From contig RPFO01001698.1 of assembly GCA_009746045.1 (NCBI GenBank), forward strand, positions 1-64,000: a stretch of DNA of 64,000 nucleotides, in the 5' to 3' direction. Below, in pieces: positions 9,885 through 19,921 of this stretch (position 1 is its first letter; each line of letters starts with the position of its first letter). The notes under the pieces are model-generated. The model was not told where the DNA came from. It ran no database searches and saw nothing but the letters and a program-made list of their open reading frames with translations. The translations under genes were made by a program, and so were the position numbers. This stretch comes from Mesostigma viride. Its lineage: Eukaryota; Streptophyta; Mesostigmatophyceae; Mesostigmatales; Mesostigmataceae.

Positions 9885-10654
9885 TCAGTCCGAGTCCGAG
9901 GACGCTCTCAACCGCTTGTTCTCGCGGACCGTCTCGTCGTCCGACCCCTCGGCCTCCGCACCCTCGGACGGCGAGCGGTTCGCGACCCCGCGGTCCACGA
10001 AGCAGTACTCGTCGGGCATGCGGTTCGACGGGAAGAACTGCAGCGACTGCACCACGGGCGTGCACCCAAACTGCTTGTCCATGAACCACATGCGCGACAC
10101 CTCCAGGATGACTTGCACGTCACAGCCCTTCTGCACGTCCGCGAAGGTGGCGGGCTGGCGGTTCTCGTCAAAGAAGCGGCACTGGAATTGGCCGTCGCGG
10201 AAAGGACGTTGCACTTGAGCGTGGGGGGGTACTCCTCCTTCTTCGAGGGCTTGATGGCCGACGTGTACAGCTCCCCGATGAGTTCGTCGCTCATCTTCTT
10301 GCCGAACCATTCCACGCACTTGGAATGCGACTGCTTCTTGTTGCGGTCGTCGAGCCCCGTCCACATCTCGTAAAAGAGCGCGTTGTCCGACCCCTCGGTG
10401 GTGTGGCGGTCGAACGAGAGGTCCAGAGTGTACTTGCGGATGTCGTTGGTCCCGGGCTTGGGATCGAAGGAGCTGATGCCGAACGGCGCGCGCATGCGCG
10501 GGGTCTGGATGCGGATGGGCGTGCCGTCGACGCCGTAGGACATGTACACGGAGAGGGCGCCTGGGCCCGACGGACCCCGCCCGGACCGCTTGGGGTCCTT
10601 GTACAAGACCTTGTCCGCATCGAAGTCGTCGAAAAGGACGATGGTGGAGGCCAT
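9885..10654 (-). CDS. Conserved giant-virus protein (DUF5871-like), frame change near 10215
   Basis: Starts MASTIVLFDDFDADKVLY at 10654. After TLKCNV the frame shifts by one base and goes on RPFRDGQFQCRFFDENR to the end, about 256 aa. The order of motifs, with FDPKPGTNDIRKY, W-FGKKMSDELIGELY, PPTLKC, FRDGQFQC and W-F-MDKQFG, matches a family I remember as widespread in phycodna- and mimivirus-type genomes, possibly DUF5871. Its role is not established. The tail is acidic and basic low complexity. I am fairly sure it is a real conserved viral gene and less sure of the family number. Confidence 0.7.
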
Positions 10655-10718
10655 TCGTGAGGAGTGTGGAGGTAGGTGGAGAGAAAGGAACGAGCTCGGA
10701 CAACGCACGGGGCGACCT

Positions 10719-11332
10719 TTATACTTCCTCGATGTCGTCCTGGATGTCGGCCCAGGACGTGTGGGCGGCCGAGCCGACACGATCGACCGACATGTTCGTG
10801 TCGTTTTCGTCGGCCGTGTCGGCTTTGACGGCACTAGTGGACGGTGCCGCGGATCGGTCGCCAATCAGGGCGCAGAAGTCGAGGAACGAATCGACGTCAT
10901 CGTTGCCCTTCATGCGCTTGACGCGCGACAGACGAGACGGACGTTCCCCTTGACGACGCCGGCCTTCGGGTCGATGAGATCGACGGTCGCGGATCGGCCC
11001 GACGGGCCGGGACCGGAGTCGGGCGCGTGCGTCATCTCTAACGCGGTGATGGCGCACAGACCGCCCTGCTGGTCCCATATCTCGGCCAGGTCCCGCGCGG
11101 TGAGGGACACCTGGCGACGACCGGAACGGCGGTTGGTCTTGTGCAGGGAGTGGACCTGGTTGCGGAAGTAGCCCTCCTTGGACGCCTTGAACTTCTTCCC
11201 CTCGGCCTTGCGACAGGCCTTGCAGAGGGACTTCCAGTCGAGGGGCTTGGCGGCCGAGGAGTCGCCGCAGAGACGGCAGACGAGTTCGGGGGCGACGTCC
11301 GGGCGGGCTCCATCGTTCGCAGGGACACTCAC
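10719..11332 (-). CDS. HNH-type endonuclease-like protein, frame change near 10925
   Basis: A CRLC...CKAC zinc pair lies at about residues 20-40. The central GGLCAITALEMTH and ATVDLIDPKAGVVKGNVRLVC match the HNH pattern (C-x-x-T plus D-x-x-x-x-x-x-GNV), as found in viral HNH proteins. Reading then shifts one base to RVKRMKGNDDVDSFLDFC and ends DDIEEV. No ATG opens this frame. It starts GTG, or an ATG one frame away at about 11313 is the true start and another base is missing. About 205 aa. Expected to bind and cut DNA; whether it is a homing enzyme or a replication/recombination protein is unknown. Confidence 0.65.
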
Positions 11333-11362
11333 AACGGGAGTGGACAGAATTTCGCGGGCCGG

Positions 11363-12502
11363 TTAGGCGCATAGGACGGCGTTGGCGCCGAGGGAGTGGG
11401 AACACCGCTGCCGCGAGGAGGAGCCGGATGACGGGGCGGACTTGGCGCGGTGCTTGCGCTTGACGGTCGAGGAGGCCGGACGGTGCTTCTTGGTATGGCC
11501 AGAACGAGCGTATCGTTTCTGTTTTGACGAGTGTTCCTCCGAATCGGATTCGATCGGATCTTCTTTGGCCGTATCCAACCCATTTCCCGCGCCGGAACCA
11601 GACGCGCCCCCCATGTTTAGATTAATTTTCATGGCATTCCCGGGTTCTGACACCCCTCCTCCTCCATGATTGCCATTTTCCTTTCGATCGATGTCTTGCT
11701 TCACTACCAACCATCGATCCAATGCCCCGTTAGGATCTATACCCTCCTCGATCAGCGACTTAGATAGTAAGTCCTTCGCAACCTTCGTGTTCATTTCAAT
11801 CGACCAATCCATGCCATTGTCCAACTTGTATTTGTCTCTCGCTTCTAGATAAGCCTTTCTCATTTTATTGGTGTGTTTGATTAGGTCCTCATCATTAAAA
11901 GCTCGCAGATCTTGGATCTTCTGCTTACCGATCGCACGCGTCGCTTGTCGTAACGCGGATGTTAACTCCGCGGCTGTAATAGAAGAAGGACCGCCCCTGG
12001 CACGGATTTGGCCCAAAGCGGTCTTCATGGCTCTAGATAACGCACGTTCTGAAATCAAACCTGCAGCCTGAATGGCATCTAAAATTTGACCATTTGCCAT
12101 CGCATAAAACGGCCTCTTTCCCGCGCCGGAGCTAGAGGTGCTACCCGCCTCTGAGCGGACTGTTATGGCCTTCTTGTCATCGTTCGTCGACCCCCCCTTT
12201 TTACCTGCATCCTTTGTGTCCAATACCGCAATGGGCGTCGGAGACACACCTAGCTCCTTTTCAAGTTCCATGTTGGACAAAATGGTTTGGATCACTGATA
12301 CGTCTTCTTTGCTAATAGACTGTAGAAGAGGCGTTGTCGCTTTGCGTGCCATTGTTAGTAGTCTGTCCTGGTCAGCTCGAAAGCGATCGCTGTCCCCCCC
12401 TCTCCTATGATAGTCAAGGGCGATATTATACAATAAATTGTAGTTAGGAGTCGTATCTTTAATTACGTCCAATGCAATTTTTTGTGATACGAGCTTATTC
12501 AT
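11363..12502 (-). CDS. Unknown 379-aa protein
   Basis: An intact reading frame whose ATG overlaps the stop of the larger upstream gene (ATGA), suggesting coupled expression. The first ~250 residues are helical and charged (e.g. LLQSISKEDVSVIQTIL). The last ~100 are Gly/Ser-rich then Lys/Arg-rich (KQKRYARSGHTKKHRPASS). No family recognised. The AT content is higher than in the surrounding genes, as in the upstream gene, so the two may share an origin. Confidence 0.7.
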   Translation of the reverse strand: MNKLVSQKIALDVIKDTTPNYNLLYNIALDYHRRGGDSDRFRADQDRLLTMARKATTPLLQSISKEDVSVIQTILSNMELEKELGVSPTPIAVLDTKDAGKKGGSTNDDKKAITVRSEAGSTSSSGAGKRPFYAMANGQILDAIQAAGLISERALSRAMKTALGQIRARGGPSSITAAELTSALRQATRAIGKQKIQDLRAFNDEDLIKHTNKMRKAYLEARDKYKLDNGMDWSIEMNTKVAKDLLSKSLIEEGIDPNGALDRWLVVKQDIDRKENGNHGGGGVSEPGNAMKINLNMGGASGSGAGNGLDTAKEDPIESDSEEHSSKQKRYARSGHTKKHRPASSTVKRKHRAKSAPSSGSSSRQRCSHSLGANAVLCA

Positions 12503-15258
12503 CTTCGCATCTCGATCCGGATGTGACCCCCCCCAGGAAGACCACGAGGAACCGGAGCTGGTGTATCCAAGGCCTCCTTAACGGCTCTCTTCACCGATTC
12601 CGCGAATGTGTTGGCATGAGGCCCCAACGTAGCTTTCCCTTTCGCGAACGCAGTTGATGCCATCTTGCGGCTGGAACCAACCGCGCCCCACATGGTTGCC
12701 ACCGCCTTCTTCGTTGACCCACTCGCGTTACCGGCGGAGGCACGGACAGATGGACCCGACATGGCGCCAATGACAAGTTCCTCCGTGCGTCGTGCTTCGT
12801 CTTCCTCCGCCCCCGCGTCCTCTGCAGCCTTGCGGGCTGCAAGTCCGGCGGCGAATGCGTTTCGGGTCCTCTGCCACGCGTGCATGGCGGCATTAAACAC
12901 ATTCGTCACGGATGCGCGCGTGACCGCGCTGGGTCCGGGACCACTTCCGCCCCCGCCCCCACCACTTCCACTTGCACCGCTACCGCTACCAATTCGTCTA
13001 CCGCGGCCCAGCCCTATTCCGAGCCCCCGTACCAACCCGCGCAACGACCCGCTCCCTCCCCTGGCGGCCGCTGCGGCGGCGGTCGATGTCCTCTTGGAGC
13101 CGAGATACCCGGCGTTCCCGTAGCCGACGTACGGGTTCCCGTCCCTCCGCATCGCGCGGGACACCTTGGGCGCCTTGCCCTTCTCCACGCCCGTGTACGG
13201 GTTCATCGCCGACGCGATCCGATCGGATCGCATCCGGTGCGCCGAATCCAGCGCCACCTGGTACGCCCTGTGCTGCGTCACCCCGTGGATCTCGAACGGC
13301 GGAGGCGCCACCATGTCCATCGCCGCCCTCCCCGCCATCCGTCCGCCCGCCATCGCCGCCTGTCCTGCCATCCGTCCGCCCGCCATCGCCGCCTGTCCCG
13401 CCATCCTCGCCGCCGCGCGCGTGACCGGCGACTGCAACACCGCGTTCGTCCCGTCGTAGAGTTGCTCTCCGATCACCTTGGACGCGTCGAACGCCGCGCG
13501 CCCGCCGCGCGCCGCCGCGGACAGAGCCGACGACGCCTGCGCGCCCACCTTGGACCAGTCGACGCCCGCGAGCGGGTCGAGCAGTTTGGCGGCGTGCATC
13601 GCGCCCGCTCTCTGCTTCGTCGAGGACGCGTTCGCCGCCAGCGAACACAGCGCCTCGCGCGAGAGCGCTACCAAACTCGCGGCGGGCTGTTGGGTGAGCG
13701 TGGAGACGATCTCGATCAATCGCCGTTGCGTGTCGGGGCCGCCCGCCAGGCCCTGGCGACACAAGCCCGAGATCGTGCGGCCGACGATCTCGTCGCCCAG
13801 CAGGAGACAGAGGGACGGTTTGGCCGCTTTTTGCAGGAATTCGGCGGGCAGGTCGGGGTACATGGCCGCGACGACGCGCGCCATCTCGTCCCTCTTGAGC
13901 GTCTTTCCGACGCCGCTCGCGCAGGACCCGACGCTCTCCCGCACCCAGCTCGCCACCTTGGCCGGGACGGCCTTGCCGCCCTCGTACAGCGAAAGTAACA
14001 CGTTGCCCGGGGTTGTCATGACATCAATGTTGTATACGATCAAGTCAGATATTTTTTCAACGCGGAATGAGTCCGGTCTTGTCACTCTGGCCGACTCGTT
14101 TCGGATCGCTTGGATCTTCTTGTTGATCTGATTAAGTTTATTATTGTGCGCTTTTGGATCTCGCGAAGGGTCGTATTCGGGATTGTCCATCTCGTTCAGA
14201 AGTTTGCGGACTGCTTCTAATCTCGATTTGACATTATCGCTGAACCCCGGCACTCCGTGCAATGCCGCCCGCGCATCTGTTACGAATTTCTCGACCAACA
14301 TCGTCTTCGCATCCCTCGGCGATGGAAATTTGTTCAAAAACGATAATGTGACTTTCGCCAATGCCGGGGCGTCGGCTGCACTCTTTTCACGCTCGATCCT
14401 ATCCTGACGCACGACGCCTTCCGCCTCCGTTCTGATCGTATTTATACCCTTTAGCACCAAATTCATCCTGATCACGTTTTTCTCATGTTCGAACGGGTAG
14501 TTAATAATTTTATCAACCAACGTTTCCAGGCCCCCCTTTCTAACGTCGAATTGGAACTTTTCATCAGAATCTAATAAGGATTTTAAGTTCTCAGCTAGTG
14601 CTTTTACGTCGTCCGCGTTGGTCGATGTCCCGATATTCACTGGTATGTGGGACAAGGCGTCAATCGTCTTCTGTCCGTGCAGTGAGGCGTTTCCCGGATT
14701 GGGATCACCGGAGCCAGGATCGCCGTGTAGAAGATAACCGATCGTGCCACCCGTGAGTGCGTCCACCGTCCCCCCCACAAGTTTAGCTGCGTGTACAACT
14801 GCTCTTGGAACACTGCGTAATAGTTCGGCAAACTCTCTTACGTCCTCCGCTGTCGCGTGAGCTCCCAAAGGATTGTCCAATATTTCATTGGCCGTGATGG
14901 TAAGCGCTTGGGCAATGGCTCTTTGCTCTTCCGGAGTTTTCCCTGACATAAGTTCATACGCTTCACGTTCGAATTCTCCTCCGACCTCTTTAATACGTGT
15001 CATATCGATATCGGGAGATATCGCCGAAGATACTGTACGATCAAAGGGGACGCCATCCATAATCGACTTGACGAGTTGTTGTCCTGCGTCACGTAACGCA
15101 TCGTCATCTGTGTACAAAGGAGACGAACTTTCGAAAGCCGATCCCGTCTTACTAGGGTCGCGAAACATAGAGCGCAGCGATTCCAGGATTTTATCGTATT
15201 GGCCTTGTGTCACGTGGGATTTATTCAACGCGTCCTCGTATTCAGATACTTTTGTCAA
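12499..15258 (-). CDS. Unknown very large protein, 919 aa
   Basis: An uninterrupted frame. The N-terminal half is helical, with predicted soluble segments such as KTPEEQRAIAQALTITANEI. The middle is Ala-rich, with tandem ARMAGQAAMAGGRM repeats near residue 620-650. The C-terminal third is Gly/Ser-rich and hydrophobic. There is no in-frame ATG near the beginning: the frame opens with TTG at 15258, and the first ATG (MFRDPSK) is at 15168. The frame is open upstream to the T6 run near 15293, where the preceding gene ends. A one-base indel there would merge the two into one ~1,160-aa protein. Likely a virion component by size and composition, unproven. Confidence 0.7.
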   Translation of the reverse strand: MTKVSEYEDALNKSHVTQGQYDKILESLRSMFRDPSKTGSAFESSSPLYTDDDALRDAGQQLVKSIMDGVPFDRTVSSAISPDIDMTRIKEVGGEFEREAYELMSGKTPEEQRAIAQALTITANEILDNPLGAHATAEDVREFAELLRSVPRAVVHAAKLVGGTVDALTGGTIGYLLHGDPGSGDPNPGNASLHGQKTIDALSHIPVNIGTSTNADDVKALAENLKSLLDSDEKFQFDVRKGGLETLVDKIINYPFEHEKNVIRMNLVLKGINTIRTEAEGVVRQDRIEREKSAADAPALAKVTLSFLNKFPSPRDAKTMLVEKFVTDARAALHGVPGFSDNVKSRLEAVRKLLNEMDNPEYDPSRDPKAHNNKLNQINKKIQAIRNESARVTRPDSFRVEKISDLIVYNIDVMTTPGNVLLSLYEGGKAVPAKVASWVRESVGSCASGVGKTLKRDEMARVVAAMYPDLPAEFLQKAAKPSLCLLLGDEIVGRTISGLCRQGLAGGPDTQRRLIEIVSTLTQQPAASLVALSREALCSLAANASSTKQRAGAMHAAKLLDPLAGVDWSKVGAQASSALSAAARGGRAAFDASKVIGEQLYDGTNAVLQSPVTRAAARMAGQAAMAGGRMAGQAAMAGGRMAGRAAMDMVAPPPFEIHGVTQHRAYQVALDSAHRMRSDRIASAMNPYTGVEKGKAPKVSRAMRRDGNPYVGYGNAGYLGSKRTSTAAAAAARGGSGSLRGLVRGLGIGLGRGRRIGSGSGASGSGGGGGGSGPGPSAVTRASVTNVFNAAMHAWQRTRNAFAAGLAARKAAEDAGAEEDEARRTEELVIGAMSGPSVRASAGNASGSTKKAVATMWGAVGSSRKMASTAFAKGKATLGPHANTFAESVKRAVKEALDTPAPVPRGLPGGGHIRIEMRR

Positions 15259-15281
15259 TATATATATCCTATCATCAGATG

Positions 15282-15992
15282 CTATACCTCTAAAAAATCG
15301 TCACCGTTAATTTCGAGCACGCCGTCAATGAATTCTACACCCTTAGCCACTGTTTCGTCCGTATCAAAACCTGCGGCGCTCGCAGACGACCCCGCTCCAG
15401 ACGTGTCGGATGACATGCCACCCGCACTCGCGCCAGTCGTCAGGTCGTGTCCCGTGCCGACCGCGGTCGAACTGGTAGAGGAGGCCTTGGGCGCGTCGTC
15501 GCTCCTCTCGTTGCCGCCCGAGTCGCCCGCCCCGTGCACCGGACGGAACCCCGGGTAGATCGGCGCCATCACGCGCTCAAAGTCCGACGGAAGCATCATC
15601 GGAGGCATCTTCGTACCGTAGTCCAAATCCAGGCGAGACGGCATACGAACCAGCTCCCCGTCGTCCGTCGTCACCCCCGGCCACCCGCCCCCCTCGCTCG
15701 CGTACACCGAGTTCAACGACGGCGGAACCGAAAGACCCTTGCGTCTCTCCACCTCCTCGACCGCGCGCATGATCCGCGCAAGCACGTCGCGGTCCACCAT
15801 AACCACCCCGAAGTCCTCTGCCTGCCGCGCCGTGATGTCGCCGTACGGGACGGGCGGCGGTACGGCCTCGGCGGTCGGCTCGACGGGGGCGGCGTACCCC
15901 TCGTTCGCGTACTTGGCGAAGTGCTCGTCGAAAATGTGCGGAGAAAAACCGTCGCCTCCTTGCACGTGCTGCAGGTACCGCGCGAGGCTCAT
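15282..15992 (-). CDS. Unknown 236-aa protein, possibly N-terminus of the 919-aa protein
   Basis: ATG start MSLARYLQHVQGG at 15992. The N-terminal ~150 residues are folded-looking (e.g. VVMVDRDVLARIMRAVEEVE). The C-terminal part is Ser/Gly/Ala-rich and ends GDDFLEV beside a T6 tract. The next gene on the strand lacks an ATG and is open right up to this point, so fusion through a miscounted T run is plausible. It is divergent from the plus-strand gene at 16017, with an A7 tract between them. Confidence 0.65.
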   Translation of the reverse strand: MSLARYLQHVQGGDGFSPHIFDEHFAKYANEGYAAPVEPTAEAVPPPVPYGDITARQAEDFGVVMVDRDVLARIMRAVEEVERRKGLSVPPSLNSVYASEGGGWPGVTTDDGELVRMPSRLDLDYGTKMPPMMLPSDFERVMAPIYPGFRPVHGAGDSGGNERSDDAPKASSTSSTAVGTGHDLTTGASAGGMSSDTSGAGSSASAAGFDTDETVAKGVEFIDGVLEINGDDFLEV

Positions 15993-16016
15993 TTATCATT
16001 CTCCCGACATAAAAAA

Positions 16017-16310
16017 ATGGACTTCCTGTTCGTACCCGCCGGAGACCATCCCGTCACCCACGGACGCGTGTCCAAATGGGACCGCGACCGCGTGTTCCGC
16101 TCTCTGCTCCAATGCGACGACCCCGTCGCCCTCCGCCACGGAAATTGCTGCGACGCGCGCGTCCTCGCCAATCCTCGCGCCAGGGAGGACGGACTCCCCT
16201 TGAACCTCTCCGCGACGCGCGCGTTCCAGACCCCCGTGCACGGCGACGTCGTCGCGCCCGGGCTCACGATGAGCGTTTGGACGGACCACCTCGCCGCCCC
16301 CAATAAGTGA
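16017..16310 (+). CDS. Small unknown protein, 97 aa
   Basis: The ATG directly follows an A tract (16011-16017), the promoter type seen at many starts in this window. The product MDFLFVPAGDHPVTHG onward is compact, with CDD and NCCD cysteines. No family recognised. The following 16311-16437 has no gene that I can support. Confidence 0.55.
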   Translation: MDFLFVPAGDHPVTHGRVSKWDRDRVFRSLLQCDDPVALRHGNCCDARVLANPRAREDGLPLNLSATRAFQTPVHGDVVAPGLTMSVWTDHLAAPNK

Positions 16311-16437
16311 TCGCACGCCGGATCCCCGAAATCGAGTCGGTCGTGGCCGCGCGCACGGACGCGCGCGTCTACGACCGATACGAGAACGGCGACCCTCGAT
16401 CGATCACGCGAGGGTCATTGACCAAGGACGAGTGCGT

Positions 16438-16602
16438 TTACTTCTTCCACTGGGCACGGGCCTTCTGAATGGCCTGCTTGTAGGTGCCGCCGCGCCCCTG
16501 GTCCCACGTCTTCATGACGAGCTGGACCCACGGGTTCCTGGCGGCCGAACCGGGCCGGCGACGGATGCAGCCGTTGGGACGCCTCGGACGTCTCGCGACC
16601 AT
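16438..16602 (-). CDS. Small basic protein (HMG/YABBY-like motif), 54 aa
   Basis: Starts MVARRPRRPNGCIRRRPG and ends KARAQWKK. The C-terminal half, NPWVQLVMKTWDQG then GTYKQAIQKARAQWKK, matches the N-P/A-W-x-x-x-V-K ... S/T-YK-x-A-x-x-A pattern of short basic proteins found in many phycodna- and iridovirus genomes, often likened to YABBY/HMG-box DNA binders. It is probably a DNA-packaging or virion-core protein. This rests on the motif and charge alone. Confidence 0.6.
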   Translation of the reverse strand: MVARRPRRPNGCIRRRPGSAARNPWVQLVMKTWDQGRGGTYKQAIQKARAQWKK

Positions 16603-16666
16603 CGTATCTTTCTATCAATCCGTTGCGATATTTTTTTGGACGCGTACAGCATTACGACGTGGCGTC

Positions 16667-17812
16667 ATGACCAAGGACAACATGTACGCGCCGGGGCTCG
16701 CGGACGAGCTCGCGCTGATCCCCACGAAACGCGTGCGCGTCGATTACAGGATCCGAGAGGAGCCCCATACGAAGGAGTTCCCTCTCGAGGTCCACTACAA
16801 ATTCCTGCGCAAGACATTGTACCTGTGGATCCCGATCCCGAGCGGGTACTCCTCCGGCCTGACGAAAAAGTTGAGGGAGGAGCGGCCGCCGTACAACGAC
16901 CTCGCGTACGTGCAGATCGACAGCCGGAAACGGGACAAGGCGCACACGCCGCCCGGGAAGGAGAACGAGGCCGAGCGACTGCGGAACAACTACCTGTACC
17001 TCGAATGGTTCTACGTCCGTCCGCAGCAGTTTCGCGGGGACAGTACCAGCACGGAGAGGGCCTCGCTGGCGGGGCTCGGCAAGAAGCTCTTGTGCGCGGC
17101 GATCTTCCTCATGGTCGAAAAGGGGTTCGTGACGGACCCGGCCACCGCGGTCATCGGACTGGAGGCAGGCGGGGGACACTGCGAGATGTCGAAGGACTCC
17201 AAAAAGCGCAAGGCGCTCACCATGTCCGACGAGGACTTGCGCAAGTACCTCTTGCAGCACAAGGCCACGAACCGATACGTCGAGGTCACGACGAAGAAGA
17301 TGAAGACGGAGGAGGACAAGGCCAAGTTTCGACGCACGACGGTGTGCGAGATCGAGGACAACCGCGAGCTCGCGGGGTACTACCGCCACCAGTACGGCTT
17401 CGAGATCTTCGACGATAGCAACGGCCTCGGGTTCCTGATGGAGGCGCCCTTGATGACCGTCATCGGCAACTGTGGCGACACGTACAGGAGACCGGACGCG
17501 TTGCCCGACTTGACGGCGGCGCACGCGCTGCCGGCCACGAGGACGACGCGGTCCGCGTCGAGTGCGCCCACGGCCGCTCGGACACCGGCGCCGGTGCCGG
17601 TGCCGACGCAGGCCGCGAGGGCGTTGACTCGTCGCATCCGCGCGCCTCCTCCTCAGCTCCCGCCCCCGCCCCCGCCCCCTCCGCCTTTGCCGGTTCCTGT
17701 AAGGAGACCCGCGAGGAAACGGAAACAGCCGCCGGCGCGGAGGGTGACGCGGTCGCAGACGCGGCCGCGGACGAAGGCGCAGACGCGGTGGCGCCTGACA
17801 GCGAGGACTTGA
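16667..17812 (+). CDS. GNAT-like acetyltransferase with basic Pro-rich tail
   Basis: ATG at 16667, 30 bases after a T7 tract with GCGTACA between them. 381 aa. Residues ~115-260 include LAGLGKKLLCAAIFLMVEKG, VIGLEAGGGH and LAGYYRHQYGFEIF, which together resemble the acetyl-CoA-binding helix and terminal strand of GNAT N-acetyltransferases. The remaining ~120 residues are Ala/Pro-rich with a P10-type run and a strongly basic end. Substrate unknown. The family call is moderate because the canonical R-G-x-G-x-G/A is only approximated (GLGKKL). Confidence 0.6.
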   Translation: MTKDNMYAPGLADELALIPTKRVRVDYRIREEPHTKEFPLEVHYKFLRKTLYLWIPIPSGYSSGLTKKLREERPPYNDLAYVQIDSRKRDKAHTPPGKENEAERLRNNYLYLEWFYVRPQQFRGDSTSTERASLAGLGKKLLCAAIFLMVEKGFVTDPATAVIGLEAGGGHCEMSKDSKKRKALTMSDEDLRKYLLQHKATNRYVEVTTKKMKTEEDKAKFRRTTVCEIEDNRELAGYYRHQYGFEIFDDSNGLGFLMEAPLMTVIGNCGDTYRRPDALPDLTAAHALPATRTTRSASSAPTAARTPAPVPVPTQAARALTRRIRAPPPQLPPPPPPPPPLPVPVRRPARKRKQPPARRVTRSQTRPRTKAQTRWRLTART

Positions 17813-17848
17813 CACACGCTAACCCGACGTGTCGCGCGCAAAATGGAT

Positions 17849-19110
17849 TCACGTTTTTTTCCAACGAAACGGCAACCAGTCCTCGATAGAAGACCACGCT
17901 ACGTCCTTAAAGAGATCTTTAACGGCTTCAGCGTACCTTAAAGCGCCAATATCCTCGTTAATGACCCTATCACCGATTCCTTGTGTGACGTAATCGCGGT
18001 ACGCCTTCGCCTTGTTCTTTATGTTGAACCGCTCGACGGCAGGGTCGTATAAAAGTTCCTTCACTGCAGCCTCTACGCCCTTCCGCGCGTTGCCGTACAG
18101 CTTCTTGTCGGCACGCCCTCTTCTCCCCCCGTGTTTTTTATCCACCAACCTTCTCCGGCATCTCGTTCCAAATTCTCTAGACCTTTCTCCTTTCGAATGA
18201 TGTCCATCCCCTCTTTCGTGATGCGATCTTCGTAAGCCTTCGCGTCCCTATCCGCGTCTTTCTCGAATATTACGCGCCTCAATCCCCTACTCCCCTCCCT
18301 GACCCCCAACATACCTCCGCTCACCGCCACCAACTTCGCACTTTGCTCAATATCACGTTCCGGATGCAACAAAGCCAAAAGACTCGTCACCCATATGGGT
18401 ACGGGGACGCCCGCAAGATGGAAAAACATGGGGATCATGTTTGCATAAATCCATCCCTGCAACCGCGGGTTTTTTAATCCGGCGGTTCTGATACCCACCA
18501 AGGCTTGCATCATCCAAAGCACGGGTCGAGGTAATCCATCGAGAAGCCGCTCGATGTAGGGAAACGACGAAACAAATATGGCGACGTCTCCAGACGCGTC
18601 GATGACCTTTTGGACGACCAGTTTGATCTTGTTCATCACCCGCGAGGGGATCATCCGTCGCAAGAACTTGAACCGCTGGCCGACCTTCAGGCGACCCGAC
18701 ACGAGCGCACACAAATCCTCCTTGGACCGCTGTCGGAACTCCGACTCGGGTTTGCTCGCGAGCAACGCCGCGATGGACACGAGCTGGTCGCGCGTCACGC
18801 CGCCCGCGGACACGAGCGTCTGCGTGCACGCCTGCTCGCTCAGCTTATCCATGACCGCGCCCCCCAACTTGCGACAGAGGTCGTCCTTGTGCATCGAACG
18901 GACCTCGGACGCCGGCGTGTCGGGGAACAGCAGGCGGAACAGGCCTACCGCGTCGCGTTTCGTCATGCCCTTCACGATGCCGTCGGAACAGTACACGGCC
19001 GTGTCGGAATCGTCGTCGCGCGTCGACGTCGCTTCGTGCAACGCCGCTAACGCTTTTGGCCTATGCGCAGTTGTTTGTTTGGGCTTCTTTACCGATTTGG
19101 GAGGGGACAT
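17849..19110 (-). CDS. Unknown protein, frame change near 18130
   Basis: ATG at 19110 (MSPPKSVKKPKQTT). The first ~320 residues read through Cys-containing helical segments and a hydrophobic middle (FVSSFPYIERLLDGLP, PVLWMMQALVGI, IPMFFHLAGVPVPIWVTSLLALL) that may be two or three membrane spans. In a C6 run near 18130 the frame moves by one base and continues RGRADKKLYGNARKG to DWLPFRWKKT, total ~420 aa. No family recognised. The AT content is above that of neighbouring genes. Confidence 0.6.
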
Positions 19111-19148
19111 GCTTTATTCATTCCTATAATACGAAACGATACAAATTT

Positions 19149-19918
19149 TCACCGAGGCGGGATCGTGACGGTGGGCGCCTTGGCCTTGCCCTTGCTAAGA
19201 AACTTGTCTAAACTGTGTTTCGGGTTCGCGGACGGCCGCGGACGTTTCAACGTCAACTTGGCCTGTTCCGCGTCCCGCCGCTTCTTCGACTCCGCCGGGT
19301 CGCGGATCGTGGGCTCGCGCACGACCGCGTCCCTCTTCGTCCTCCGCGCCTTCTCGTTGATCTCGTACACGCAATGCACCTGCTGTATGACGTCCATCGT
19401 GAACGGAGGGTCCAACACGCGATGCAGCTCGAACGGGTCCGCCCCTCGGAACTCCTCGATCGTCATGTCCCCGCCGAACATCTTCAAGCACGTCCGCGGC
19501 GGAGCGGGACGCACTCCCGGGAAAGCGCGCCGCTCGCGGCTCGGGTTCGACCGCCACAATTTCAGCATCATGTCGAACAGCCACATGTTCCGTAGTTCCC
19601 TCTGCGCCCCCGACGTGTCCATGTTGTAGCTCTTGGCGCACGCGAATCCGCAGAACACGCCCTTCACCAAAAACCCTTGCCCGGCTTGTACCCCACGGGC
19701 AGCACCGCCGGGACCCCGTCGAACGGGTGGCAGCAGTGCCAGCAGCACACGTCCGTCCGTTCCGGCCACGTGTCGCGACGTCCCTTCTCCAGCAAGGCGC
19801 GTAACGGCGCGGCGCGCAACACGCGGTAGGGCGCCCCGTCCGAGATCGCCGGGCCCGTCTCGGCCCCGTCCATCTCGGCCTCGTGCTCCTCGAAGTCGTA
19901 CTCGGGGAGGTCGTCCAT
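19149..19918 (-). CDS. VLTF2-like late transcription factor (MYM/FCS zinc finger), frame change near 19668
   Basis: Starts MDDLPEYDFEEHEAE at 19918. CCWHCCHPFDG at residues 58-68 and, after a one-base frame change, VKGVFCGFACAKSYN form the C-x2-C ... F-C-x3-C zinc-finger pattern of poxvirus A1L/VLTF2 homologues, which promote late viral transcription in this virus phylum. It is followed by RNMWLFDMML and a Lys-rich tail (SKGKAKAP). About 256 aa. The pattern is distinctive, so I am fairly confident. It lies four bases from the preceding gene, and the other late factor, VLTF3, is at 54.0 kb. Confidence 0.75.
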
Positions 19919-19921
19919 TCC

